Counted from the first letter of the stretch, positions 53,505 through 62,646 are shown. The stretch: DNA of 64,000 bases from Enterobacter sp. 10-1 (GCA_002270295.1 NISF01000002.1:62001-126000), one strand, 5' to 3'. Notes: generated by a model from the letters alone, not told the origin. Translations and numbers: made by a program.

Positions 53505-53850
53505 TATATTGCGTTCGTATATCCGGCCCCTCTCTCAACACCATCACCATCACCACCGTATACGGCCAGGATGCTATCTGCGCGCCAGCTTCCCTTCGGG
53601 CTATCGGCTTGTTTATCAGAGCGCCTTCAGCCAGGCCAGCTTATTATGAGAAATGTTTATCTGGTAAAAATGCTCAACCAATTGCGTCCATTGCTCCCTT
53701 GTTTCGCAAAGTGAATGGGCTAACGCAAAAGACGTGTGTGGAAGGTGAAGAGTGCCCTGCAGATTTACGCTCCCCCGCCACGGACAGAATCACCGCAAAA
53801 TCCTTCAGGATGAAAATTAGTTTTACCCCTACATTTAGTGGTGGCTACGT
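53505..53850. other. Accessory junction with no credible gene
   Basis: About 350 bases between the norW hairpin and a strong ribosome-binding sequence at 53852-53858. An open frame spans it but has no recognisable family, no ribosome site and mixed composition. It could be decayed mobile DNA. A run of CACCATCACCATCACCACC near 53539 is a small repeat without evident function. Confidence 0.5.
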
Positions 53851-53904
53851 GAAGGAGGTTCATCTATTCTGCCTTTATCAGCGAGCAGGCCGGAGTCCCT
53901 CTTT

Positions 53905-54129
53905 GTGGATAATCCCATTCTTCAGAAAACCCTCATCATCTTTATTCTCATCCTGTGGGTAATCGATGAATTCCGGACCAGGAAAAGAAAAACTTCTGAC
54001 CCCGCTATTGAAGCCGCTGATGCCAGGGAACGCCATCAATGGCGCTATCTCAGATGGGGGTTCCGGGCAGTACAAGCGGCAGCGACGGTGTATATCTTCG
54101 TTCAGCTGATTCAGGTATTGCTGAGATAG
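53905..54129 (+). CDS. Unidentified small membrane protein
   Basis: A 74-residue frame starting at GTG 53905. It has an N-terminal hydrophobic segment (TLIIFILILWVIDEF), a basic charged middle (RTRKRKTSDPA) and a C-terminal hydrophobic segment (AVQAAATVYIFVQLIQVLL). I recognise no family. The frame stays open to 53839 without ATG. A perfect AAGGAGG (53852-53858) lies upstream with ATT or CTG at suitable spacing, so the true start may be non-standard and earlier. The next small frame begins directly after its TAG, and a terminator follows both. Confidence 0.45.
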   Translation: MDNPILQKTLIIFILILWVIDEFRTRKRKTSDPAIEAADARERHQWRYLRWGFRAVQAAATVYIFVQLIQVLLR

Positions 54130-54288
54130 ATGCCACAGGCAGGTACCGCTGGACAAACACATTTTACTGTCCAACTGGGCCTCGATGGGCGCCGTTGTGT
54201 AGGTGCCATGAGTGCCACGGGCGGACATCATTTAACCTTACCTGATGTGCGAGAAGCTAAGGACTACCTTGTAATCAATTTCTACTGA
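54130..54288 (+). CDS. Unidentified 52-residue protein or fragment
   Basis: Begins ATG directly after the TAG of the preceding frame. The product starts MPQAGTAGQTHFTVQLGLDG, continues through GAMSATGGHHLTLPDV and ends DYLVINFY. It looks like a globular C-terminus, so it may be a remnant of a larger gene. No family recognised. A strong terminator lies 88 bases downstream on the same strand. Confidence 0.4.
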   Translation: MPQAGTAGQTHFTVQLGLDGRRCVGAMSATGGHHLTLPDVREAKDYLVINFY

Positions 54289-54375
54289 ACGGTATTAAAA
54301 ATGAAAAGCACAATTCTTTTTATAAACTGAAGTCTATTGTACATTATTAATAAATAAGATGATTGGGTAATTGAT

Positions 54376-54409
54376 TCATCAGGGCTGTAGCAGCCCTGAT
54401 GATTTCTTT
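54376..54409 (+). terminator. Strong terminator closing the small-ORF transcript
   Basis: TCATCAGGGCTG (54376-54387) pairs perfectly with CAGCCCTGATGA (54391-54402), loop TAG, then TTTCTTT. Orientation fits a plus-strand transcript. Confidence 0.85.
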
Positions 54410-54503
54410 GACCCTAATGCTTTCAACTCTACTAACTTATATAAAAATATCATTAGCGAACGATCATAGACCATAAATTTACATAAACTACAGCGCTCAC
54501 GTT

Positions 54504-56387
54504 TTATTTTTTAATTCCTGGCAAAACTCTTGGAATAATCGTAATTGGATTATCAGATGGAGATATTTCGAAAGGGAACGCAGCACGTTCAAATAATGGT
54601 GATGAAATATCAACTTCAAACTTAAGGTGTTGCTCGGTAGATTTATTAGTTAGTTTGAAAACTGTTGCATCAATCCCGATTGTAGATCTGGCTATTATAT
54701 CAAGTTGTTGATCGCTACTGTTGAATGTCATGCCAAGCATCACTGGTGTCAAAATAGCACCGAGTTTCATACGAAGGAGATGATCTTCATCGACAAGCTG
54801 GTTTGGTGCAGCATAATGTAAGGCAGCATAAATATCATCATAGCATGCTGCAAGTTCGTGTGTTTCTCGAGTTTCAAATCCAGCAGCCTCTAGTGCTGCA
54901 CGATCTGGCTTTCCTGTTCCAATCTCTTCTGTCACTCCATAATAATTCTCTATTGCCCCCCGACGTAAAAAAAAGCATCCAAGATTGTGTAACGATTTCA
55001 ATAGCACATCGTATTTTTTGCTAAGACTTTCAGCTCTAGATGATGCTTCGGCACCAAAACTTTTCGGTTCAGTAAGAATACGTGCTAACGTCACGCGACG
55101 TTTGGCATCAGCCCCAGAATCTTTACTTGACCAATCAAGATAATTTTCAGCCGCTAAATCTACCTCCTCCTTAAAGTCAGTAATGAAGGTTGTAATTGCT
55201 ACTCGCAAATCTCTGTCAAGATCAGCGAGATTTGTTCGCCCTACCTGGTCTGCAATCGTCCCAGCTTCTGGTAATCCACTGAAAAAATTCACTAAATCAT
55301 TCTCGTCAGCTAGAGCATCGAGATCTGCAAGCAAACTAACTCGCTTGTTCATCAGGCGAAAAAGCTTCGCAGCTTCTATAAATTCTCCCTTACCAGTAAC
55401 TGGAAGTATCTGAGCGTTACGCGCAAGGAGACGGAGACCGAACTTTCTCGCCAGTTGTGTTACGATTATTTCGTCGCTAGGTCCTTCGACTAATAATACA
55501 TGCTCAGCGAACATAGCTGTTCGATGGGTAGCGCTAAGGCGTGCTATTAATGCAGCCAGTTTTTTATTTCTAAGAATGTCCGCATTGTTTGAGATCTGAG
55601 CTGGAATCTGCTGTGCTGAGTTAAAAAATATTATTTTTGATAACTCTCCAATTCGTCGCAGCGGCAACATTGAAGGTGAATGTGTTGCTATGATAATCAA
55701 CTTTTTATTTGGATTATTGGGATCGCCTGCTACCAATTCCATCTCTTCAAGCAGGAATGCTTGATGTTGTGGGTGTAGTGAGATCTCTGGCTCATCGATA
55801 ATCAATGCGCCTATCTCGTCGTTATGAATTGCAGATAGTAACGCGACAACCTGCAGTATTCCGCTTGCTTCGTGATTAGCTGCATAGCCATCGCCGCCAG
55901 TGAGGGATGTTATTCTAATAGTCATTCCACTTTGAGACCACTTTAGTTCAACGCTTCGATCAAACAACTGTTGCAAACGTGCTTCAATTTTAAGTTTGAG
56001 GTCAGGTCGCCGGTCTAAAACCATTAAGTCACCAGTAACACTTTCATAATTCCACCAGTGTTCAAGGTAACTAACGTTTCCAATTGCTGCATCGCCAGAA
56101 TTGACACCATGAGGACTATCTGAGCTAGACCTATAGGATTCAAATGGGCTACTACGTCCTGCCGAAAGAAAATGTACTTTCCTATTTTGAGCAGTCATCA
56201 TATTTCCACTCATTAATTTTAATTTTATTGCACGTAGTGCTCGAGTTTTACCACTACCATTTGGCCCAACCAGCGTTGTAATCCCTGGCCCAATTTGTAT
56301 TGTTGCTTTCGTATATAGGTTATCGACCAATGAATATTCAACATTAATCGGCCACGTAAAGTCTTTAGCTGTAGCATCTAAATTCAT
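54504..56387 (-). CDS. OLD-like ATP-dependent endonuclease (AAA ATPase plus TOPRIM)
   Basis: Protein of about 627 residues combining an ABC-type ATPase and a TOPRIM nuclease domain, the OLD family build found in phage exclusion and defence. Counting from ATG 56393: Walker A GPNGSGKT (43-50), an ABC-signature-like HEASGILQ (about 174-181), Walker B ALIIDEPE (196-203), switch His in ATHSP (237-241). TOPRIM residues are Glu303 in VEGPSDE and the DLD at 357-359 in LLADLDALADE, with RRGAIENYYG near 477-486. The second ATG (56387) is preferred because AAGGG lies six bases upstream. No UvrD-like partner lies next to it, so it is not a Gabija pair. Base composition is clearly AT-richer than neighbours, suggesting transfer. 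Confidence 0.82.
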   Translation of the reverse strand: MNLDATAKDFTWPINVEYSLVDNLYTKATIQIGPGITTLVGPNGSGKTRALRAIKLKLMSGNMMTAQNRKVHFLSAGRSSPFESYRSSSDSPHGVNSGDAAIGNVSYLEHWWNYESVTGDLMVLDRRPDLKLKIEARLQQLFDRSVELKWSQSGMTIRITSLTGGDGYAANHEASGILQVVALLSAIHNDEIGALIIDEPEISLHPQHQAFLLEEMELVAGDPNNPNKKLIIIATHSPSMLPLRRIGELSKIIFFNSAQQIPAQISNNADILRNKKLAALIARLSATHRTAMFAEHVLLVEGPSDEIIVTQLARKFGLRLLARNAQILPVTGKGEFIEAAKLFRLMNKRVSLLADLDALADENDLVNFFSGLPEAGTIADQVGRTNLADLDRDLRVAITTFITDFKEEVDLAAENYLDWSSKDSGADAKRRVTLARILTEPKSFGAEASSRAESLSKKYDVLLKSLHNLGCFFLRRGAIENYYGVTEEIGTGKPDRAALEAAGFETRETHELAACYDDIYAALHYAAPNQLVDEDHLLRMKLGAILTPVMLGMTFNSSDQQLDIIARSTIGIDATVFKLTNKSTEQHLKFEVDISSPLFERAAFPFEISPSDNPITIIPRVLPGIKK

Positions 56388-56839
56388 ATACATCCCTTAC
56401 AATATTATTTCGTTAAACTCAACATCACAATATACTGACGTGGTATTAGATTATGACAACAATAAAAAAGAAAGAAATTTTTAAAGTCTTAGGTCCGATA
56501 TTCGCTCATAGATACCCTTTAGCCTTACCGTTCATCTCGTTGCCCGTACTCTGGCTCGCCCCAGTATCCAGGGTGGAAGGAAGTATTCATCAGTCCGCCA
56601 TTCTTGACAGAAGGCAGCGGATAGATACCCTCAATGCCGCTACCCATGACAAAAGTACCGTGTACTCCTATTAATAATGCAACGTTGCATGATCTTATAT
56701 TCTTTCCTGAATCCCCTTCGCAATAATCAATACTGTCCATGAAATATATACTGTGTTTTTATTCAGCACGGTGTAATAAATAAAGCCAGATAAAATCCTC
56801 ACCTGTCATAACGGAAGGATGGAATAAGCAGGAAGATTT
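56388..56839. other. Intergenic region between the OLD-like gene and symE/symR
   Basis: About 450 bases. A minus-strand open frame (56740-56525) encodes a Gly-rich 71-residue stretch with no known family and no clear ribosome site; it may be a remnant. The symE promoter region, with a degenerate LexA box, lies at its right end. Confidence 0.5.
56750..56769 (+). promoter_or_regulatory. Degenerate LexA box upstream of symE
   Basis: ACTGTGTTTTTATTCAGC: CTGT-N8-TCAG, one core mismatch from the LexA consensus CTGT-N8-ACAG. E. coli symE carries LexA boxes at its promoter, so SOS control is plausible here. Confidence 0.45.
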
Positions 56840-56920
56840 TTAAAGAGCGCGGTATGAAAGTGTTACCAGCACCTCCACACCGCTAACCACAGACAACTAT
56901 CAAGGAGTTGAATATGGCTG
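56840..56920 (-). ncRNA. symR: SymR-like antisense RNA
   Basis: Antisense to the symE leader and start codon. On the minus strand, a promoter TTGGCA (56949-56954) and TAAAAT (56927-56932), 16 bases apart, predicts a start near 56920. The RNA would cover the symE ribosome site and end after a hairpin (GCGGTGTG/CATACCGC, 56876-56883 with 56849-56856) followed by GCTCTTTAAAAATCTT. The segments GTGGTTAGCGGTGTGG and ACCGCGCT closely resemble E. coli SymR, and the length (about 80) matches its 77 bases. Ends are estimates. Confidence 0.75.
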
Positions 56921-57375
56921 AGCAGAATTTTAAGCCAGAAAGTGCTATTGCCAAAATAGATTCTGATGAATCAGAAACGAGTGGTAAAAATTGCGAGCTG
57001 TTACGTAAAAAATCCGTTAAGCACTTGCAGAATAAATCCACAGCGGAGTCACCGCAACCGCTTAGCCGCACGGAGTTTTATGACCGTATGCGGCATGACT
57101 ATATCCCGCTCGAGGGTGACTGGCTTTCGCAGGCCGGATTTACGCCGGGTATGCCAATAAAAATCAGAGTGATGCCAGATTGCATTGTGATCACCGCCCA
57201 GAACAGCCGGGAGCTGTTCGGCTGTGCCGAAGGGTTAAGCGCGGCTCATTTCAGCAAGAAGAAAATGGATTTGTGGATCAAGACGTTCCCCGGGGCGCTT
57301 AACGATACCGGTGACCTGCCGGTCATCCGGCGGGAGAAGCCCCGCTATGATTGCCTGAAACGAAGCCGTGACTGA
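56914..57375 (+). CDS. symE: SymE-family type I toxin
   Basis: 153-residue protein with the SymE toxin domain (AbrB-like fold) at about 65-115: YIPLEGDWLSQAGFTPGMPI, then VMPDCIVITAQ. E. coli SymE is an SOS-induced protein linked to RNA cleavage and nucleoid condensation, held off by SymR antisense RNA. This one has a longer charged N-terminus (to about residue 50) than the 113-residue E. coli protein. AAGGAG lies six bases before ATG 56914; an in-frame TTG two codons upstream is less likely. An antisense RNA overlaps the start, and a hairpin follows the stop. Confidence 0.82.
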   Translation: MAEQNFKPESAIAKIDSDESETSGKNCELLRKKSVKHLQNKSTAESPQPLSRTEFYDRMRHDYIPLEGDWLSQAGFTPGMPIKIRVMPDCIVITAQNSRELFGCAEGLSAAHFSKKKMDLWIKTFPGALNDTGDLPVIRREKPRYDCLKRSRD

Positions 57376-57387
57376 TCCTTAAGGTAA

Positions 57388-57412
57388 AATCCCGGCTCAG
57401 GCGGCCGGGATT
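57388..57412 (+). terminator. Hairpin after symE
   Basis: AATCCCGGC (57388-57396) pairs with GCCGGGATT (57404-57412), followed by GTTATG. The next 126 bases to the nickel permease stop show no gene. Confidence 0.65.
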
Positions 57413-57538
57413 GTTATGAAGATCAATCAGCATCTGAAGGCGGTGATTTACGGGCTTTACGCTCATCTAAATAGCTGCCTTTCCCGGCCCTGGTGAATAA
57501 TGCGCGAGCCGGGACCCCGAACCATTAAAAGGCCCGAC

Positions 57539-58552
57539 CTACTGCGCCAGATTATCGTATCCGCGCCAGCGATAGTTAATCACCGACAGCACCCAGCAGG
57601 CGACAAACAGCCCGATAACCACGAAGCCGGCGTTGCCAAGATTATCGTTCAGCGCCCCCACCCAGCGCCACGGCCCGCCGCTGAGCGCAAATTTATCCAT
57701 CAGCAGGCCCAGCGCCTCCATGCCGCCGATAAACAGCGCCACCACCACCGAAGTCCCGGTAATGGTCATATTGTAATAGAGCTTGCGCTGCGGCTTGCTG
57801 AACGCCCAGCCGTAGGCGCCCACCATCAGCACATTATCGAGGGTATCCACCAGCGCCATGCCGCTGGCAAACAGCGCCGGGAAGACCATAATCGACCAGA
57901 TAGAGATGCCGCTCGAGGCGCTGGCGGCGGAGATGCCCAGCACGCCGATCTCGGTCGCGGTATCAAACCCGAGGCCGAACAGAAAGCCAACCAGGTACAT
58001 CTGCCAGCTGCGGCTAATCAGGCGGAAGGTTTTGCCGAACAGCCAGCTCATCATCCCGCCGCCCGCCGCTACCTCATCGCCCACCTTCTCCCCGCGTTTC
58101 CACGCCTGAAAGCTGCGCCAGACGCTGCGCAGAATAACCAGGTTGATAAAGGCCATCAGCAGCAGAAACAGCGCCGAAACGGCGGTGCCGATCGCGCTGC
58201 CGGTATCGTGAAACCAGCTCATCTGCTGGCCGAACGCCGTCGCGGTGGCGGCAATGGCGGCGGAGGCCAGCACCACAATCGACGAGTGCCCCAGAGAGAA
58301 CCAGGCGCCAACGCCGAACGGACGCCGCCCCTGCTGCATCATCTTGCGCGTCACGCTATCAATCGCCGCAATATGATCGGCATCGACCGCATGGCGCAGG
58401 CCGTATCCCCAGGCCAGCAGGCTGGCGGCCATCAGCGCGCCGCTGTCGCCAAAGGCCTGCCACGCCCAGACCCAGGCAATCAGGTTGGCTACAATAAGCC
58501 CCAGCACCAGCGCCGCAGCGCGCGGCTGCTGGCGTAAAATCGTCACTATCAT
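57539..58552 (-). CDS. Nickel/cobalt permease, NiCoT (HoxN/NixA) family
   Basis: High-affinity nickel (or cobalt) importer, 337 residues with about eight membrane spans. The family signature is [15 protein letters not shown] in the second span; [14 protein letters not shown], the third NiCoT motif, is also present. Its ATG overlaps the hypF stop by four bases (ATGA), so it is translated with hypF and probably supplies nickel for [NiFe] hydrogenases. E. coli lacks this gene here. Confidence 0.92.
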   Translation of the reverse strand: MIVTILRQQPRAAALVLGLIVANLIAWVWAWQAFGDSGALMAASLLAWGYGLRHAVDADHIAAIDSVTRKMMQQGRRPFGVGAWFSLGHSSIVVLASAAIAATATAFGQQMSWFHDTGSAIGTAVSALFLLLMAFINLVILRSVWRSFQAWKRGEKVGDEVAAGGGMMSWLFGKTFRLISRSWQMYLVGFLFGLGFDTATEIGVLGISAASASSGISIWSIMVFPALFASGMALVDTLDNVLMVGAYGWAFSKPQRKLYYNMTITGTSVVVALFIGGMEALGLLMDKFALSGGPWRWVGALNDNLGNAGFVVIGLFVACWVLSVINYRWRGYDNLAQ

Positions 58553-60783
58553 GATGGTGTCCTGTGAGCCTGCCGGCGGGCGGCGGCGACCGCCGCCTGA
58601 CCAAACGCTATCGCTCCATCACCGGCAGGCAGCTGATGCGGAAACAGCAGAGTAAAATCCGCCAGATAAAACGTCAATCGGCAAACCAGCAGCCGGTTGT
58701 GCAGCACACCGCCGCTAAACACCAGCGTAGAGATGCCGCGCCTGACGGCGTGGTCGCGCGCCATTGCCGCCAGCCCGCGGGCCAGCGCGTCGTGAAAGGC
58801 CCAGGCCTTGTGCGCCGGCTGCGCCTGCCAGCCTAGCCACCGGCGCCAGAAGGTGGCGAGATCCAGCCGACCGTCGCGCCACGGCAGGCTAACCGGATGA
58901 TCGACACCCTCGCAGGTCGCCGCCAGTGCCTCCAGCCGGCAGGCCGCTTCCCCTTCGTAGCTCAGGCTCGTCGGCGCGCAGCCCAGCGCGCAGGCCACGG
59001 CATCAAACAGCCGCCCGCAGGAAGAGGCCTTAGGCGCGTTAATTTCCCGCTCGACGGCGCGGGCAACCAGCGGCCACGCCTGCCGGAGCAGAACCTGGGT
59101 TTCAGGATAGTTTTGCCAGTCCGGCACAAAGGCCAGACAGTGGGCCAGCAGGTTGCGCCACGGCTGACGAGCCGCCAGATCGCCGCCGGGGAGCGCCACC
59201 GCCGGCAGGCCCGCCAGATGTTCACACTGGCGGTAGTTGACCCGCAGGCATTCGCCGCCCCACAGCGCGCCGCCCTCCCCCATGCCGATGCCGTCCAGCA
59301 CCAGGGCGATGACGTCCCCACCCGCCAGCGGCCAGCCGTGCTCCGCCAGACAGGCGGCGGCATGGGCGTGATGATGCAGCACCCGCTCGATCGGCAGCGC
59401 CATCGACGCCGCCCACCGCGTCGAACGATAGCCCGGATGCGCATCGGTCACGATCCCCTGCGGGGTGAAGGCGTAAATCTCCTGCATCAGGCGCAGCGCC
59501 TCGCGCCACTGCGCCTCCACGCCCTCATCGCCGAGGTCGCCAAAATGCTGGCTCAGCACCGCTTCATCGCCGCGCGCCAGGCAGAAGGTATTTTTCATAT
59601 CCGCCCCGAGGCACAGCAGCGGCGGGACGTCGTGAAACCCCGGCGGCAGCGGCAGCGCATCCGGCACGTAGCCGCGCGAACGGCGCAGCATCTCCCCGCT
59701 CTGCCGCACCACGGAATCATCCATTCGCTGCACGATATCGCGGTTATGCAGCAAAAATCCGTCGGCAATCCCGGCTAAATCCGCCAGCGCCCGGTCATTA
59801 GCCAGCGCCGGAGGGCGCCCGCTGAGATTGCCCGAAGTCATCACCACCGGGCGCGCCAGCGCCTGCAGCACCAGGTGCTGGAGCGGGTTCGACGCCAGCA
59901 TGACGCCCGCCTCCGCCAGCCCCGGCGCGATATCGTCGCATAGGCCGTCGATCCGCGTTTTATCCACCAGCACCACCGGCGCAGCGGGCGACGACAGCAG
60001 CGCCAGCGCCTCGGCCGGCAGTCCCTCCGCCGTCGGCAGCATCACCGCCAGCGGCTTAGCCGGGCGATGCTTGCGCTGGCGCAGGATTGCCACGGCGCGT
60101 GGGTTCCCGGCGTCGCAGGCGAGATGGAAGCCGCCAAGCCCTTTAATCGCCACAATCTGCCCGGCAGCAAGCCGGTCTGTTGCCGCCCGCAGCGCCGCCT
60201 CGCCGTAGCGGCTCTCCTCCCCGCTGCGCCACTCAAGCCGCGGCCCGCACGATTCGCAGGCCACCGGCTGGGCATGAAAGCGCCTGTCGGCCGGATTGCG
60301 GTATTCGGCTTCGCAGGACGGGCACAGCGGGAACGGCGCCATCGCGGTAAACGGACGATCGTAGGGCATGGCGCGAATAATGGTAAAGCGCGGTCCGCAG
60401 TGGGTGCAGTTGATAAACGGATAGCGGTAGCGGCGCTCCCGCGGATCGTTCATTTCCGCCAGGCACGCCGGACAGGTGGCGGCATCGGGAACAATCTGCG
60501 TGCGCATGGTTCCGCCTCCGCTTCGGCAGATGGTGAACGCCTCCGGCAGGGATTCCCAGGCAAAGGGTGAGGCCTGCGCGCTGTCGATACGCGCCAGCGG
60601 CGGGCAGCGGCGGGCCAGCGCGGCGACAAACTCCGCCTCGTCGCCCAGCAGGCGAACCAGCACGCCGTCGCCGTCGTTGCACACGTCGCCGAGGCGCCCT
60701 AAGCGCTGCGCCAGCTGCCAGACGAAGGGGCGAAATCCCACCCCCTGCACCTTACCGCGGATGCGGATTTTCACCCCGTTCAT
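58549..60783 (-). CDS. hypF: Carbamoyltransferase HypF
   Basis: Makes the carbamoyl group that becomes the CN ligands of [NiFe] hydrogenase; 744 residues. Domains in order: acylphosphatase-like (1-90, with [12 protein letters not shown]), two zinc fingers (CPAC at 104-107 with CTHCG at 126-130; then CPSC and CESCG), YrdC-like domain ([20 protein letters not shown]) and Kae1-like carbamoyltransferase domain ([16 protein letters not shown]). Follows hydN by 12 bases on the same strand. Confidence 0.96.
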   Translation of the reverse strand: MNGVKIRIRGKVQGVGFRPFVWQLAQRLGRLGDVCNDGDGVLVRLLGDEAEFVAALARRCPPLARIDSAQASPFAWESLPEAFTICRSGGGTMRTQIVPDAATCPACLAEMNDPRERRYRYPFINCTHCGPRFTIIRAMPYDRPFTAMAPFPLCPSCEAEYRNPADRRFHAQPVACESCGPRLEWRSGEESRYGEAALRAATDRLAAGQIVAIKGLGGFHLACDAGNPRAVAILRQRKHRPAKPLAVMLPTAEGLPAEALALLSSPAAPVVLVDKTRIDGLCDDIAPGLAEAGVMLASNPLQHLVLQALARPVVMTSGNLSGRPPALANDRALADLAGIADGFLLHNRDIVQRMDDSVVRQSGEMLRRSRGYVPDALPLPPGFHDVPPLLCLGADMKNTFCLARGDEAVLSQHFGDLGDEGVEAQWREALRLMQEIYAFTPQGIVTDAHPGYRSTRWAASMALPIERVLHHHAHAAACLAEHGWPLAGGDVIALVLDGIGMGEGGALWGGECLRVNYRQCEHLAGLPAVALPGGDLAARQPWRNLLAHCLAFVPDWQNYPETQVLLRQAWPLVARAVEREINAPKASSCGRLFDAVACALGCAPTSLSYEGEAACRLEALAATCEGVDHPVSLPWRDGRLDLATFWRRWLGWQAQPAHKAWAFHDALARGLAAMARDHAVRRGISTLVFSGGVLHNRLLVCRLTFYLADFTLLFPHQLPAGDGAIAFGQAAVAAARRQAHRTPS

Positions 60784-60795
60784 GCCGCTATCGCC

Positions 60796-61323
60796 CTACC
60801 AGGCCAGCGCCGTACGGCGACGTTTTTCAATATTCATCTGCTCAAGCTTATTGCGGTCAACGCAGATAAGCGCGTGCGTCGGGCAGGCGTCCATACAGGC
60901 GGGCCCCTCTTCGCGATGATGGCAAAGGTCGCATTTATTGGCTTCGGCCTTTTCCGCCGTCACGTTCAGGCCCGCGCCGCTATGGCGGATCACCGGACGC
61001 ACCACCACCTCCATCGCCCCATACGGGCAGGCCACCACGCAGGTTTTGCAGCCGATGCAGCGCTCCTGCATCACGTGGACAAAGCCCTTATCGCGGCTGA
61101 TGGCCCCGTTCGGGCAGACGTTAGCGCAGGGCGCATCTTCACACTGACGACAGGCGGTGGCCGTCGACACGTTGACACCCTTGATGACATGGATACGCGG
61201 TAAAAAGGATTTTGGCGTCAGCGCGGCGCAGTCCTGATTGGCCTGATGAGAGACCACGCAGGCCACTTCGCAGGTACGACAGCCGATGCATTTGCTCGCG
61301 TCGGCAATAATGAAACGGTTCAT
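60796..61323 (-). CDS. hydN: [4Fe-4S] electron-transfer protein HydN
   Basis: Ferredoxin-like protein of 175 residues linked to formate-hydrogen metabolism. It has four CxxCxxC-type iron-sulfur motifs, including CIGCRTCEVAC, CRQCEDAPCANVCP, CIGCKTCVVACP and CDLCHHREEGPACMDACP. It begins MNRFIIADASKCIGC. GGAGAAAT precedes the ATG. First gene of hydN-hypF-nickel permease, transcribed from a sigma-54 promoter. Confidence 0.95.
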   Translation of the reverse strand: MNRFIIADASKCIGCRTCEVACVVSHQANQDCAALTPKSFLPRIHVIKGVNVSTATACRQCEDAPCANVCPNGAISRDKGFVHVMQERCIGCKTCVVACPYGAMEVVVRPVIRHSGAGLNVTAEKAEANKCDLCHHREEGPACMDACPTHALICVDRNKLEQMNIEKRRRTALAW

Positions 61324-61361
61324 CCATTTCTCCAGCAGTAAGAAGGTTACGCGCCGGAGTA

Positions 61362-61377
61362 TGCATAATACGTTCCA
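61362..61377 (-). promoter_or_regulatory. Sigma-54 promoter of hydN-hypF
   Basis: Minus strand: TTGGAACGTATTATGCAT contains TGGAA and TGCA with GG and GC ten bases apart. Start of transcription would be near 61351, 28 bases before the ATG. E. coli hydN-hypF is controlled by FhlA with sigma-54. Confidence 0.75.
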
Positions 61378-61420
61378 ATTATTATCTAATTGATAGTAAA
61401 GGTAATTAATCGGGTGATTT

Positions 61421-61448
61421 CTGTCATCGTCACATCTGACGATGACAG
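61421..61448. terminator. Perfect 12-base inverted repeat between hydN and ascG
   Basis: CTGTCATCGTCA (61421-61432) and TGACGATGACAG (61437-61448) form a perfect dyad with a 4-base loop. It lies just past the ascG stop and 44 bases upstream of the hydN -24 element. It could terminate ascG or be an activator site for hydN; no T-run is present. Confidence 0.5.
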
Positions 61449-61457
61449 GTGACGATC

Positions 61458-62471
61458 TCAGGCGCCGGGGCCTGCGCCAAGAGAATCGCGCTCAATCAGC
61501 TCGCCGGGGAACGTTTGCTGGAATTTTAAATCACCGCCGTCGAGCATGAAAATCAGCCGGTTAATGCTCTCTTTGATCATCTCCGTCACCGGGATTTTGA
61601 CGCTGGAAAGCGCCGGGATCATATAGGGCGCCAGCACGATATCATCGAAGCCAATCACCGAGACCTGCTCCGGCACCTTCACGCCGTGCAGATGCAGCTG
61701 CTTCATCGCGCCAATCGCCATATCGTCGTTGCTCGCCACCAGCGCGCTGTAGCCGGCGTTGCGCTGGCGCAACGTCTCAACCCCGGCCGCACCGGTTTCC
61801 GGCGTCCATTTTCCCTTCACGATCAGCCCTTCATTGAGCGGAATGTCGTGCTGAGCCAGCGCATCTTTGTAGCCGGCGAGGCGCTCGATGCCGGTAGGTG
61901 AATCCAGCGAGCCGGTGATAAACGCAATCTCACGGTGGCCGCGGGCGATGAGCTGCTGTACCGCGGCAAAGGCCGAGGCTTTTTGATCGGACCAGACGCA
62001 GTGGCTGGCGTTGCGCCGCAGGCGGCGGTTAAGCACCATGATTGGCCGGTCGTGCTGCTCGACGATCTCGTCCATTTCATCGACGCTAAGAAAGCGCGGG
62101 TAAATAATAATCGCGTCGCAGCGCAGGTCTAGCAGGTACTGAATCGCCTCGCGCTCTTCGTCGGCGCTGTGCTTGCCGTCGGCCAGAATCAGCTGACGCC
62201 CCTTGTCTTCGGTCATCCGCGCCACCTGAAACAGCAGCTCGCTGAAGTAAACCCCGTGATAGAGGGTATTGGTGACGACCAGTCCCAGGGTCTGGCTCTT
62301 TTTGGTGGCCAGGTTGCGCGCCAGCAGATTCGGCCGGTAGCCGCTTTCAGCAACGGCCTGGAACACGCGATCTTTCGTCTCCTGGCTGACGTAGCCGTTG
62401 CCCGATAGCACCCGCGAAACCGTCGCCTTCGACACCCCTGCGCGCTTAGCGACCTCCAGCATCGTTGCCAT
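61458..62471 (-). CDS. ascG: LacI-family repressor AscG
   Basis: Repressor of the ascFB beta-glucoside (arbutin/salicin/cellobiose) operon; 337 residues, close to E. coli AscG. The LacI helix-turn-helix reads TMLEVAKRAGVSKATVSRVLSG. The sugar-binding domain includes LGLVVTNTLYHGVYFSELLF and VSVIGFDDI. ATG 62471 is chosen by homology; the upstream open frame has no ribosome site. Divergent from ascF with an operator between. Confidence 0.94.
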   Translation of the reverse strand: MATMLEVAKRAGVSKATVSRVLSGNGYVSQETKDRVFQAVAESGYRPNLLARNLATKKSQTLGLVVTNTLYHGVYFSELLFQVARMTEDKGRQLILADGKHSADEEREAIQYLLDLRCDAIIIYPRFLSVDEMDEIVEQHDRPIMVLNRRLRRNASHCVWSDQKASAFAAVQQLIARGHREIAFITGSLDSPTGIERLAGYKDALAQHDIPLNEGLIVKGKWTPETGAAGVETLRQRNAGYSALVASNDDMAIGAMKQLHLHGVKVPEQVSVIGFDDIVLAPYMIPALSSVKIPVTEMIKESINRLIFMLDGGDLKFQQTFPGELIERDSLGAGPGA

Positions 62472-62646
62472 GTTGTTCTTCCTGTTGCAAAAGATGCTCG
62501 CAGTGTACTGCACGCCCTGCCGTTTTACAGCCTTCACGTTGCTGACGGCCTGTTTTCCCTCTTCGCGACAAAGCGATCAAAATCACAAATTTGAAAACTG
62601 ATTTTTTTAGATCTTGTATGAATCGATGAAACTAATCATGATTTTG

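Noticed and set aside
54504-56387. Gabija (GajA) system
   Set aside because: The ATPase-TOPRIM build fits, but no UvrD-like helicase gene is adjacent on either side.
56525-56740. 71-codon minus-strand frame upstream of symE
   Set aside because: Possible remnant only; no ribosome site or recognised domain, so not called as a gene.
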